Source: an uncultured Clostridia bacterium
GTDB taxonomy: Bacteria > Bacillota > Clostridia > TANB77 > CAG-508
NCBI GenBank assembly: GCA_944388035.1
Contig: CALXHF010000002.1
Coordinates: forward strand, 1-64,000
Length of the DNA: 64,000 bases
Direction: 5' to 3'
Numbering within the stretch: position 1 is the first letter of the stretch; each line of letters begins with the position of its first letter. The translations under genes and the position numbers were made by a program. Of this stretch, positions 1 to 8,436 are shown one piece after another. Below the pieces are notes generated by a model. It was not told the origin of the DNA. It was given only the letters and a program-made list of their open reading frames with translations, and made no database searches.

Positions 1-1671
1 AAAAAAATAAATTAAATTAAAAAAATAAATTAAATTAAAAAAATAAATTAAATTAAAAAAATAAATTAAATTAAAAAAATAAATTAAATTAAAAATAAAT
101 TAATTAAAAAAATAATTAATTAAAAAATAAATTAATTTAAAAATAAATTAATTAAAAAATAAATTAATTAAAAAAATAATTAATTAAAATTAAAATATAA
201 CAGTTAAAAAAATAAAATTGTTAAATATAAAATTATTATATAGATATTTTACTAAAAAAAGAAAAAATATAGAAGCTTTAAAATATTAGTTTGAATTAAT
301 TTAAATTTAAAAAATAAAATAATGAAAATTACTAGGCAACAAGAAAAAGGAAGAAGGTGAGATAAAAACAAAATTAATTGTAAAAAATAAAAAATAAGTT
401 GACATATTGCTTTTGAAAATATTATTTTATTAATTATTAAAAATGAAATATAGAAAATATAATTTAAATTTATTAATTAAAAATATAAAAAAATTAAATT
501 AAATAAAAAATAATTAATTAAAAAATAATTAATAAAATAAAAAATAAATTAAATAAAAATAATTAAATAAAAAAATAATTAAATAAAATAAATTAAATAA
601 AAATAATTAAATAAAAAAATAATTAAATAAAAAAATAATTAAATAAAAAAATAATTAAATAAAAAATAATTAAATAAAATAATAATTAATTAAAATTAAA
701 ATATAACAGTTAAAAAAATAAAATTGTTAAATATAAAATTATTATATAGATATTTTACTAAAAAAAGAAAAAATATAGAAGCTTTAAAATATTGGTTTGA
801 ATTAATTTAAATTTAAAAAATAAAATAATGAAAATTACTAGGCAACAAAGAAAAAGGGAGAATGTGAGATAAAACAAAATTGATTGTAAAAAACAAAAAA
901 TAAGTTAACATATTGCTTTTAAAAAATATTATTTTATAAATTATTAAAAATGAAATATAAAAAATATAATTTAATTTATTAATAAGAAATTACTTTTATT
1001 TAAAAATTAAATTAAAAAAATAAATTAAATTAAAAAAATAAATTAAATAAAAAATAAATTAATTAAAAAAATAATTAAATAAAAAATAAATTAATTTAAA
1101 AATAAATTAATTAAAAAATAAATTAAATAAAAAATAAATTAATTAAAAAAATAAATTAATTAAAAAAATAATTAATTAAATAAAAAATAATTAAATAAAA
1201 TAATAATTAATTAAAATTAAAATATAACAGTTAAAAAAATAAAATTGTTAAATATAAAATTATTATATAGATATTTTACTAAAAAAAGAAAAAATATAGA
1301 AGCTTTAAAATATTGGTTTGAATTAATTTAAATTTAAAAAATAAAATAATGAAAATTACTAGGCAACAAAGAAAAAGGGAGAAGGTGAGATAAAAACAAA
1401 ATTGATTTTAAAAAACAAAAAACAAGTTAACATATTACTTATAAAAATATTATTTTATTAATAAGAAATTACTTTTATTTAAAATTAAATTAAAAAAAAT
1501 AATTTAAAAAAATAAAACAAATAAAAAAATTAATTAAATAAAAAATAAATTAAATAAAAAACAATTAATTAAAAAATAATTAATTAAATAAAAAATAAAT
1601 TAAATAAAAATAATTAAATAAAAAAATAATTAATTAAAAATAAATTAAATAAAAAAATTAAAGGAGGAGAA
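1..1671. repeat. A/T-only tandem array with three copies of a ~300-bp block
   Basis: No gene is visible. Runs built from variants of AAAAAATAAATTAAATT alternate with a conserved block starting near 187, 695 and 1216, so the larger period is about 508-521 bp. Landmarks in each block are ATAACAGTT, TATAGAAGCTTTAAAATATT, AATGAAAATTACTAGGCAAC and a Shine-Dalgarno-like GGTGAGATAAAA. Two more copies lie at 4837 and 5366, beyond the two ATPase genes, so the blocks flank them. The blocks contain a 12-14-codon ATG frame (MKITRQQ...) without an upstream ribosome-binding site; copy 1 has a 1-bp deletion in it. Function unknown; a decayed gene start, a replication/partition site or an RNA are all possible. 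Confidence 0.85.
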
Positions 1672-3540
1672 ATGTTAAAAGAAAAAATAAAAGATATACT
1701 TAAAAAAAATAAAAAAGAAATAAAAGATAATTTTTTTGAAGGGTCAAGAGATGAAAAAGATAAAATAGCACCAGCATATATAAGTATGCAAAATCCTAAA
1801 TATCTTGAAATTGATAATTTATATTATAGTGGTTTAATAGTTGTTGATTATTATAGAGAACAAACAGATATTATTTTAAAATCATTAATAGAAACTAATA
1901 TTAATATGAATATATCTATATTTTATGAAAAGCAAGATTCTTTTAAAGCAATAAAAGATCTAACATACCATATAGGAAATGTTGGAGTTGAATTAAAAGA
2001 GAGCAATCAAAATAGAGAAGATATAGATATAGCAGCTTTTACATATAATGATGCAAAATATATAAGAAAAGAAATACAAGTAAATAATGAAGATATTTAT
2101 TTTTTATATATTTATATTAGTATATATGCAGATAGTATAAAAGAATTAGAATATTATTTAAATAAAATAGAAGGTATTACACAAAGTAAAGGTATGCAAA
2201 CAAGAAGAGCAAATTTTAGACAGGAAGAATTATTTCTATCTTGCTTACCTATTATGGAAAACAATAAGCATATTAAAGATAGTGCTAAAAGAAATGTTTT
2301 AACATCTGGATTACTCGCGACATATCCATTTATTTCTTCTACTATATTTGATCAAAATGGTATTTTTATTGGTACTAATATATATAATAATTCACTAGTT
2401 TTTATAGATAGATATGATAATCAAAAATATAAAAATGCAAATATATGTATTTTTGGAACAAGTGGTGCAGGAAAATCTTTTTATACAAAATTATTAATTT
2501 TAAGATACAAGTTATTAGGTATTAAACAATATATTATAGATCCAGAACGAGAATATAATAGTTTATGTAATACATTAAAAGGTATAGAAATAAAAATAGG
2601 CCCAAATTCTAATACATATATTAATGTTTTAGAAATAAGAAAAGAAAGTTTAGAAGAAGGAGAAAGTGGATATTTAGCAACAAAAATTGGAAAACTTATT
2701 GGATTTTTCAATTTAATATTTGGCGAATTAAATGAAGAAGAAAAAGCTTTAATAGAAGATAAATTAATTGAAACATATAAAAGAAAAGATATTAATTTTG
2801 ATGACAAAAGTTTATATATTGAAACTATAAAAAATAATAAATTAAAAAGGTATTTTAAAGAACCAAAGGATATGCCAATATTAGAAGACTTATATAATGT
2901 ATTAGGAGAAGATGAAAGAACAAAGAAATTCCAAATAAAATTAATTCCTTTTGTAAAAGGGTCTATGAAATTTTTTAATAATATATCTAATGTAAAATTA
3001 GATAATGAATTAATAGTAGCAGATATATATGATTTAGGAGAAGAAAATTTAAAATATGGTATGTATTTATTTACAGAGATATTTTGGGATAAAATTAAAG
3101 AAAATAGAAGTGAAAAAAAAGCAATATATTTAGATGAGATATGGAGACTAATTGGAGTAACTTCTAATAAAGAAGTAGCAAGTTTTATATATAAAATATT
3201 TAAAACAATAAGAAAATACGGAGGAAGTGGTGTAGCAATAACACAAGATATATCAGATATTTTTAGTCTAGATAATGGGACATATGGAAAAAGTATTTTA
3301 AATAATTCTAGTATAAAAACATTTTTTGCATTAGAGGAAGAAAATATAAAAATATTATCTGAATACTCTAATTTGTCAGAAAAGGAAAAAGTAGAGATTA
3401 AATCATTAAAAAGAGGAGAGTGTTTAATGTTTGTAGGAGATGACCATATATTAACTAAAATAGAGTGTTCTGAGCTAGAACAAAAAATATTAGAAGGAGA
3501 GTATATAGATGAGAAAAGTAATTTTAGCAATGGACAATAA
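1672..3540 (+). CDS. VirB4-family type IV secretion ATPase
   Basis: VirB4 is the inner-membrane-associated ATPase that powers assembly and transport in type IV secretion. The 622-residue length is typical. The Walker A loop GTSGAGKSF lies near residue 263 and Walker B (AIYLDEIW) near residue 483; the C-terminal half has the RecA-like order expected, with KYGGSGVAITQDISD after Walker B. A good ribosome-binding site (AAGGAGGAG) precedes the ATG. Its 3' end overlaps the next gene by 32 bp, suggesting co-transcription. The other T4SS genes of the window (VirD4, VirB2, VirB6, VirB3) lie 19 kb away on the other strand, so virB4 is separated from its usual neighbours. The family call is strong; whether it works with the distant genes is inference. 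Confidence 0.88.
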   Translation: MLKEKIKDILKKNKKEIKDNFFEGSRDEKDKIAPAYISMQNPKYLEIDNLYYSGLIVVDYYREQTDIILKSLIETNINMNISIFYEKQDSFKAIKDLTYHIGNVGVELKESNQNREDIDIAAFTYNDAKYIRKEIQVNNEDIYFLYIYISIYADSIKELEYYLNKIEGITQSKGMQTRRANFRQEELFLSCLPIMENNKHIKDSAKRNVLTSGLLATYPFISSTIFDQNGIFIGTNIYNNSLVFIDRYDNQKYKNANICIFGTSGAGKSFYTKLLILRYKLLGIKQYIIDPEREYNSLCNTLKGIEIKIGPNSNTYINVLEIRKESLEEGESGYLATKIGKLIGFFNLIFGELNEEEKALIEDKLIETYKRKDINFDDKSLYIETIKNNKLKRYFKEPKDMPILEDLYNVLGEDERTKKFQIKLIPFVKGSMKFFNNISNVKLDNELIVADIYDLGEENLKYGMYLFTEIFWDKIKENRSEKKAIYLDEIWRLIGVTSNKEVASFIYKIFKTIRKYGGSGVAITQDISDIFSLDNGTYGKSILNNSSIKTFFALEEENIKILSEYSNLSEKEKVEIKSLKRGECLMFVGDDHILTKIECSELEQKILEGEYIDEKSNFSNGQ

Positions 3541-4717
3541 AAAAATAGAAGATAAAATATTAAAAAATATAAATGATAAGAGTATAGAATTTAATATTTT
3601 ACAATACAGAGAAGCTATATTAGAAATATTAGGAAAGGAAAAAGAAATAGATAGTATCTTTATTAACGAAAAACTACCAGGAATAATTAGTATTGAAGAA
3701 TTAATTAAAAAAATTAAAATAATAAATAATAAAGTTAATTTATTTCTATTTTTAGAAAAAGAAGATATAAATAAAAAGAATAAATTAAATAAATTAGGAA
3801 TAAATAATATATATTTAATAAAAAAAATAAATATTAAAAATATAATAAATTTATTAAATAATAATTTTATTAATAAGAAAAAAATAGAAAATAAAATTAA
3901 TTGTTTTGATAAAAATAAAATTAAATATTTTATTAATAAAATAAAAACAAATAAATTTAATGATTATAAAATAATAAAAAATAAAGAAAATAATACTAAA
4001 GAAAATAAAATAATTACAGTAGAAGGAAAAAGAAATTCTGGAAAATCTACATTAATTAATTTATTATTAATTTATTTATTACAAAAAAATAAAAAAATAT
4101 TATTAATTAATTTAAATAAAAAAATAGAAAATAATTATTTTTATTTATTTAAAAAATATTTTTACAGAATAAAAAATAATTATTTAAAAATAAATAATAA
4201 TCTGGATAAGAATAATATTTTTTATAATTGTGAAATAAAAATAAAAAATAATTTAATATTTTTAAATAATTTTCAAGAAATTATTAAAGAAAATAATTAT
4301 TATGACATTTTAAAATATTTTTATAATTATTATATAAAAAGTTTTGATTATATATTAGTTGACATTGGAAACAGGGCAAGCTCTAAAATTAGGAAGAGTT
4401 TATTAAAAAAATCAGACAAAGAACTAATAGTAATTAATGATAAAAGTCTAGGCGTTCAGGATATTGATTATTTATTAGAAAGAATAAAAAGAAACAGAAA
4501 ATTCCGCCAAAAAAGTTTACATATTATTATGAATAAATATTATTTTAATTCAATTAGTATATCTATTTTAAAAAATCTTTTAAAAGATAAAATTTCTTTT
4601 CTTATATTTTTTTATAATAGAAAATTAAAAAAAATTCCATCAAAAATAAAATATAATAAAAAAATAAAATTAAATTTATTTTTAAAAATTAATTTAAATA
4701 ATATTATAAAAAAATAA
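3509..4717 (+). CDS. CpaE/MinD-like P-loop ATPase with receiver-like N-terminus
   Basis: The 402-residue protein has an N-terminal region (about residues 1-115) resembling a degenerate response-regulator receiver fold, then a P-loop domain with a deviant Walker A, GKRNSGKSTL, near residue 172, and a Walker B-like YILVDIGNR near residue 286. This layout matches the CpaE/TadZ branch of the MinD/ParA superfamily, which localises secretion or pilus machinery. It overlaps virB4 by 32 bp and probably acts with it (inference). Composition is extreme: most residues are Asn, Lys, Ile, Leu, Phe or Tyr, and codons are almost wholly A/T, more so than virB4. It could still be a ParA-like partition ATPase; the exact role is not determined. 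Confidence 0.6.
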   Translation: MRKVILAMDNKKIEDKILKNINDKSIEFNILQYREAILEILGKEKEIDSIFINEKLPGIISIEELIKKIKIINNKVNLFLFLEKEDINKKNKLNKLGINNIYLIKKINIKNIINLLNNNFINKKKIENKINCFDKNKIKYFINKIKTNKFNDYKIIKNKENNTKENKIITVEGKRNSGKSTLINLLLIYLLQKNKKILLINLNKKIENNYFYLFKKYFYRIKNNYLKINNNLDKNNIFYNCEIKIKNNLIFLNNFQEIIKENNYYDILKYFYNYYIKSFDYILVDIGNRASSKIRKSLLKKSDKELIVINDKSLGVQDIDYLLERIKRNRKFRQKSLHIIMNKYYFNSISISILKNLLKDKISFLIFFYNRKLKKIPSKIKYNKKIKLNLFLKINLNNIIKK

Positions 4718-5881
4718 ATTAAATAAAAAAATAATTAATTAAAAAATAAATTAAATAAAAATAAATTAAATAAAAAAATAATTAATTAAAAAATAAATTA
4801 AATAAAAATAAATTAAATAAAAAATAAATAATTAAAATTAAAAGATAACAGTTTAATTAATAAAATTGTTAAATATAAAATTATATAACTAGTTTACCAA
4901 AAAAAAGAAAAAATATAAAAGCTTTAAAATATTGGTTTGAATTAATTTAAATTTAAAAAAATAAAATAATGAAAATTACTAGGCAACAAAGAAAAAAGGA
5001 GAAGGTGATATAAAAACAAAATTAACTGTAAAAAACAAAAAATAAGTTAACATATTGCTTTTGAAAATATTATTTTATTAATTATTAAAAATGAAATATA
5101 GAAAATATAATTTAAATTTATTAATTAAAGATATAAAAAAATTAAATTAAATAAAAAAATAATTAATTAAAAAAATAATTAATTAAAAAATAATTAATTA
5201 AAAAATAATTAATTAAAAAAATAATTAATTAAAAAATAATTAATTAAAAAATAATTAATTAAAAAAATAATTAATTAAAAAATAATTAATTAAAAAAATA
5301 ATTAATTAAAAAATAATTAATTAAAAAATAAATTAAATAAAAATAATTAATTAAAATAATAATTAATTAAAATATAACAGTTTAAAAAATAAAATTGTTA
5401 AATATAAAATTAGTATATAGCTAGTTTACTAAAAAAAGAAAAAATATAGAAGCTTTAAAATATTGGTTTGAATTAATTTAAATTTAAAAAAATAAAATAA
5501 TGAAAATTACTAGGCAACAAAGAAAAAAGGAGAAGGTGATATAAAAACAAAATTAACTGTAAAAAACAAAAAATAAGTTAACATATTGCTTTTGAAAATA
5601 TTATTTTATTAATTATTAAAAATGAAATATAGAAAATATAATTTAATTTTATTAATAAGAAATTACTTTTATTTAAAATTAAATTTAAAAAAATAATTAA
5701 AAAAATAAATTAAATAATAAAATAAATTAAAAAATAAATTAAATAAAAGAATAATTAATTAAAAAATAATTAAATAAAAAATAAATTAATTGAAAAAATA
5801 AATAAAAAAATTAATTAAATAAAAAATAATTAAATAAATAATTAATTAAATAAAATAAGTAAAAAGAAAGGATGATTTGAT
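4718..5881. repeat. A/T-only array with two further copies of the ~300-bp block
   Basis: This gene-free stretch repeats the architecture of 1-1671. Conserved blocks start near 4837 and 5366 (529 bp apart) and are separated by long AAAAAATAATTAATT-type runs. Copies 4 and 5 share differences from copies 1-3, such as GATATAAAAACAAAATTAAC in place of the GATAAAAACA version, and ATAGCTAGTTTAC or TAACTAGTTTACC in place of ATAGATATTTTAC. So the two sides have diverged as groups. The five copies bracket virB4 and the CpaE-like gene. Confidence 0.85.
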
Positions 5882-6607
5882 ATGGAAATTGAAAATTTAG
5901 AAAAAAATAATAATCTAGATGTAGAAAATAATTTAACAATTGAAAAGGAACAAAAAGGCTTTTTAGAAAGTACATTAGGAAAAACCATTAATGCTGCAGT
6001 AGATATTGGAATAAGAGCTTTATTACCAGATTTTATTGATGAACAAATTATTAATATAAAAGATAATTTATTAGAATATGGTTTAGGAGACGGAATAAAA
6101 AAAACAATTGATGATGCTATAGATTTAGGTAAAAGTGCTATAGGTATTTTTACAGGAGATTTTGAAAATGTTTCTCAAATGCAAAGTGCAGTAAAAAATG
6201 GAGGCTTAATTGATGGTGTTTCTAGTTTACTAGATACTGTAGTAGATAAAGTAAGTGAAGCAGGGTTAATTAGTAATGGAGTAGCAGAAACAATTAAACA
6301 AGGAAAAGATGTTATTTTAAATAATGTAGAAAGTAATATAGAAAATACTTTTAGCGAACAGTATAGTGCTATAGAAAATATAGATAATTATATTAATAGT
6401 TGGAAAGATAGTTTTGAAAAACAAGATTTTGCTAATATGGAAAAAGAATATTTAAAATTAGAAGAACAAATGCAAACTATTGCACCTCTTACTAAAACTA
6501 TAGAAGAGGCTAAAACTATTGAATTATTACATAATTTAATAAAAAATAATGGACAAGATTTTAATTTAAGTCAAGAACAATTAGAATTAGTAGAAAAATT
6601 AAAATAA
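5882..6607 (+). CDS. hypothetical helical protein
   Basis: I do not recognise this 241-residue protein. It has no signal peptide or obvious transmembrane helix. After an acidic, Asn-rich start of about 25 residues come Gly/Ala-punctuated amphipathic helices (GKTINAAVDIGIRALLPDFI, GLIDGVSSLLDTVVDKVSEA), a pattern seen in membrane-associating or secreted helical proteins, then a likely coiled-coil tail with many Glu, Lys and Gln. A Shine-Dalgarno-like AAAGGATGAT precedes the ATG at 5882. An Rpn-type nuclease follows 22 bp downstream, so the two may be co-transcribed. It directly borders the A/T repeat array. Real coding is likely given the uninterrupted frame and codon use like its neighbours; function unknown. 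Confidence 0.6.
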   Translation: MEIENLEKNNNLDVENNLTIEKEQKGFLESTLGKTINAAVDIGIRALLPDFIDEQIINIKDNLLEYGLGDGIKKTIDDAIDLGKSAIGIFTGDFENVSQMQSAVKNGGLIDGVSSLLDTVVDKVSEAGLISNGVAETIKQGKDVILNNVESNIENTFSEQYSAIENIDNYINSWKDSFEKQDFANMEKEYLKLEEQMQTIAPLTKTIEEAKTIELLHNLIKNNGQDFNLSQEQLELVEKLK

Positions 6608-6629
6608 CAAATAAAGGAAGTGAAACAAT

Positions 6630-7526
6630 ATGAATAAAGCAATAAAAAATTATAAAAATAACACTGAAACTAAAAAAGAATTTAAGTTATTAGACCCTAA
6701 AAATGATGTTGTATTTCAAATGCTATTTGCTAAAAATAATTTAGCAAAAGGATTATTAGAAAATATATTACCAGATGATATAACTTCTTTAAGAGTTGAT
6801 GTAAATAAACAATTGTTAGGAAATACACCAAAGGACAAGATAGGTATAGTAGATTTAAGAGCAATAATAAACGAAGAAATTGAGTGTGAAGTAGAAATGC
6901 AAATGTTTTATTTTAAAAATTTTATTCCGAGGTTTTTAGATTATTGGTCAAAATTATATTCTGGGCAACTAAAACAAGGGGAGAGTTATGACTTATTACA
7001 TAAAGCTGTTTCTATTGCTATTATTAATCAAAATATTCCTAGTTTAAAAGATTTACAAGCACATACTATATGGCACATAAGAGAAGATAGGAATTATGGA
7101 AAAATATTGACAAATAACTTAGAGTTACATATAATAGAAGTACAAAAAGTTAAGGAAGAATACAACAATAATAAAAATGATAAATTATTACAATGGATAA
7201 TGTTTTTGTTAAACCCAGAAAGTAAGGAGGTTGATAACATTATGGTAAAAAATAAAAAAATAGAAGAAGCTAAAAAAGAATTGCTTAGTTTAAGCCAAGA
7301 TGAAGAAAATCAAAGAATAGCGGATTTTAGAGAAAGAGAAATAAGAGATAAAATAGATATGTATGAAACAGGAAGAGATATAGGAAGAGCAGAAGGAATT
7401 TTAAATGAGAAGAAAAGAATAATAACAAGTTTATTAAAAATGAGTACACCAATTGATAAAATAATAGAAATAACACAGGCAACTAAAGAGGAAATAGAAA
7501 AGATAAAGAAAGATGAATCTTTATAA
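6630..7526 (+). CDS. Rpn/PDDEXK-type nuclease (transposase_31-like family)
   Basis: The 298-residue protein belongs to the Rpn group of PD-(D/E)XK nucleases, Mg-dependent DNA endonucleases linked to recombination and mobile DNA. Conserved features are LDPKNDVVFQMLFAK near the N-terminus, the core VDLRA followed by EVEMQM (Asp...Glu-x-Gln, residues about 76-92), and the charged helical tail with GRDIGRAEG and a final KIIEITQATKEEIEKI helix. The start has a good AAGGAAGTG site. A shredded copy of its 3' half lies just downstream (7598-7690). A second, only distantly similar family member sits at 27323-28231. The family is recognised with confidence; the biological role is not settled. Confidence 0.85.
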   Translation: MNKAIKNYKNNTETKKEFKLLDPKNDVVFQMLFAKNNLAKGLLENILPDDITSLRVDVNKQLLGNTPKDKIGIVDLRAIINEEIECEVEMQMFYFKNFIPRFLDYWSKLYSGQLKQGESYDLLHKAVSIAIINQNIPSLKDLQAHTIWHIREDRNYGKILTNNLELHIIEVQKVKEEYNNNKNDKLLQWIMFLLNPESKEVDNIMVKNKKIEEAKKELLSLSQDEENQRIADFREREIRDKIDMYETGRDIGRAEGILNEKKRIITSLLKMSTPIDKIIEITQATKEEIEKIKKDESL

Positions 7527-7597
7527 TAAATTTTATAAAAAAATAGTTATATATTATTTTTAATAAAATATAAAAATTAAAGTTTAAATATTAATTA

Positions 7598-7690
7598 TTA
7601 GAAGAATATTAACAAATAATTTAAGATTACATAGAAGCACAAAAAGTTGATAACAATAAAATTATGCTAAAAAATAAAATATATAAAAAA
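7598..7690 (+). pseudogene. remnant of an Rpn nuclease gene
   Basis: The stretch AATATTAACAAATAATTTAA, followed by TTACAT and GAAGCACAAAAAGTTGATAA, closely matches part of the upstream Rpn gene (around 7106-7160), and the following ATTATGCTAAAAAATAAAA matches around 7239-7257. The intervening ~75 bp are missing and the frame is destroyed, so this is the relic of a second copy left by duplication and decay. The rest of 7527-7597 shows only A/T-rich sequence without a gene. Confidence 0.6.
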
Positions 7691-7720
7691 CTAGAATTCT
7701 AATATATATTCTAGTTTTTT
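7691..7720. terminator. bidirectional intrinsic terminator
   Basis: CTAGAAT and ATTCTAG form a 7-bp stem around a 10-nt loop (7691-7714), followed by TTTTTT on the plus strand and by TTTTTT in the opposite direction too. It can end transcripts from the Rpn gene and from the minus-strand XRE regulator. Confidence 0.75.
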
Positions 7721-7862
7721 AATTTTTTATTATTTGAAAGTGATTGTTTTTCAATTTCTTTTTTTATATCTTTTTCATTTTTTCGAAAATATGTAATAGA
7801 TGTTAGTAATATGTCATAAGCATAATTTTTAAAATTATCAGAACCATTTTCTACTATATTAG

Positions 7863-8123
7863 TTATTTTTTTAATGTAGACGTTTCTTCAGGTGTTCCAA
7901 ATAATATAAAATCTGTAGAAACACCTGTTGAAGTTGATATGGAAGCTAAGGTTGTTATGCTAAGTGAACGTTTACCTCTTTCTATTTGCCCTAGAAAGAT
8001 ATCAGATATATTTATTAATTCAGCAAAAGCTTCTCTACTCATTTTCAATTGTTTTCTTATTTTTCTAATTCGTTCTCCTACTTCTATATTATTTAAAACA
8101 TAATTTTCCATAAAAACCTCCAC
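7863..8123 (-). CDS. XRE-family transcriptional regulator (possibly extended by frameshift to 7711)
   Basis: A Cro/C1-type helix-turn-helix occupies residues about 12-70 (GERIRKIRKQLKMSREAFAE, then DIFLGQIERGKRSLS), ending in TGVSTDFILFGTPEE as in the SinR/XRE group. The upstream codon pair MEVFMEN allows an ATG at 8123 or 8111; the latter has GGAGG at a good distance. The 86-residue frame stops right after TTA AAA AAA TAA. One extra A, or a -1 slip on the A_AAA_AAA heptamer, would continue for about 50 residues (ITNIVENGSDNF...) to a stop at 7711, giving about 137 residues. Two identical palindromes upstream are likely its operators. It is divergent from the DGR target gene and may control it (inference). 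Confidence 0.8.
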   Translation of the reverse strand: MEVFMENYVLNNIEVGERIRKIRKQLKMSREAFAELINISDIFLGQIERGKRSLSITTLASISTSTGVSTDFILFGTPEETSTLKK

Positions 8124-8165
8124 ATACTTAAAAAATATTCTATAATACTAAAAATATAAAAAATA

Positions 8166-8204
8166 TATGCTAAGAGCATACAAAAAATATATGCTTTCAG
8201 CATA
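8166..8204. promoter_or_regulatory. paired palindromic operators for the XRE regulator
   Basis: Two 15-bp perfect palindromes of the form TATGCT-N3-AGCATA lie at 8166-8180 (spacer AAG) and 8190-8204 (spacer TTC), centres 24 bp apart. They sit between the XRE start and the divergent promoter of the DGR target gene. Direct pairing of identical dyads upstream of an XRE gene is the usual sign of autoregulation; control of the target gene is inferred. Confidence 0.75.
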
Positions 8205-8222
8205 CATTTTTCTCCAAAACTA

Positions 8223-8251
8223 TTGAAAAATCTAATTTTTTATTTTATAAT
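8223..8251 (+). promoter_or_regulatory. promoter toward the DGR target gene
   Basis: TTGAAA (8223-8228), a 17-bp spacer and TATAAT (8246-8251) make a near-consensus sigma-A promoter 19 bp from the second operator. A second candidate, TTGTTA (8312-8317) with 17-bp spacing to TATAAT (8335-8340), lies nearer the gene. The remaining 5' leader to 8437 shows no recognised riboswitch. Confidence 0.6.
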
Positions 8252-8436
8252 TTTTTTGTATATTATTTTGCTATAAAAAGTAGTAGTACCTTGAAAATTA
8301 AATATGTATTTTTGTTAGAAATTCTATATCTTTATATAATATTTATTATTATAGGTATAACTATTTTTACATAGTAAATAATATAACAAAAGATAATAAT
8401 ATATATTTTTTAGATAACTAAAGAAGGAGGTTTAGT

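Noticed and set aside
1..1671. CRISPR array
   Set aside because: The repeats are A/T-only with variable unit length and a 500-bp higher-order period; there are no uniform spacers and no cas genes.
2481..3530. Long minus-strand frame opposite virB4
   Set aside because: It is the antisense shadow of virB4: no ribosome-binding site, low-complexity Ser/Phe/Ile/Leu translation, while virB4 has full family motifs.
1..5881. Chromosomal replication origin
   Set aside because: I see no DnaA boxes (TTATCCACA or its complement), and no dnaA or dnaN gene nearby.
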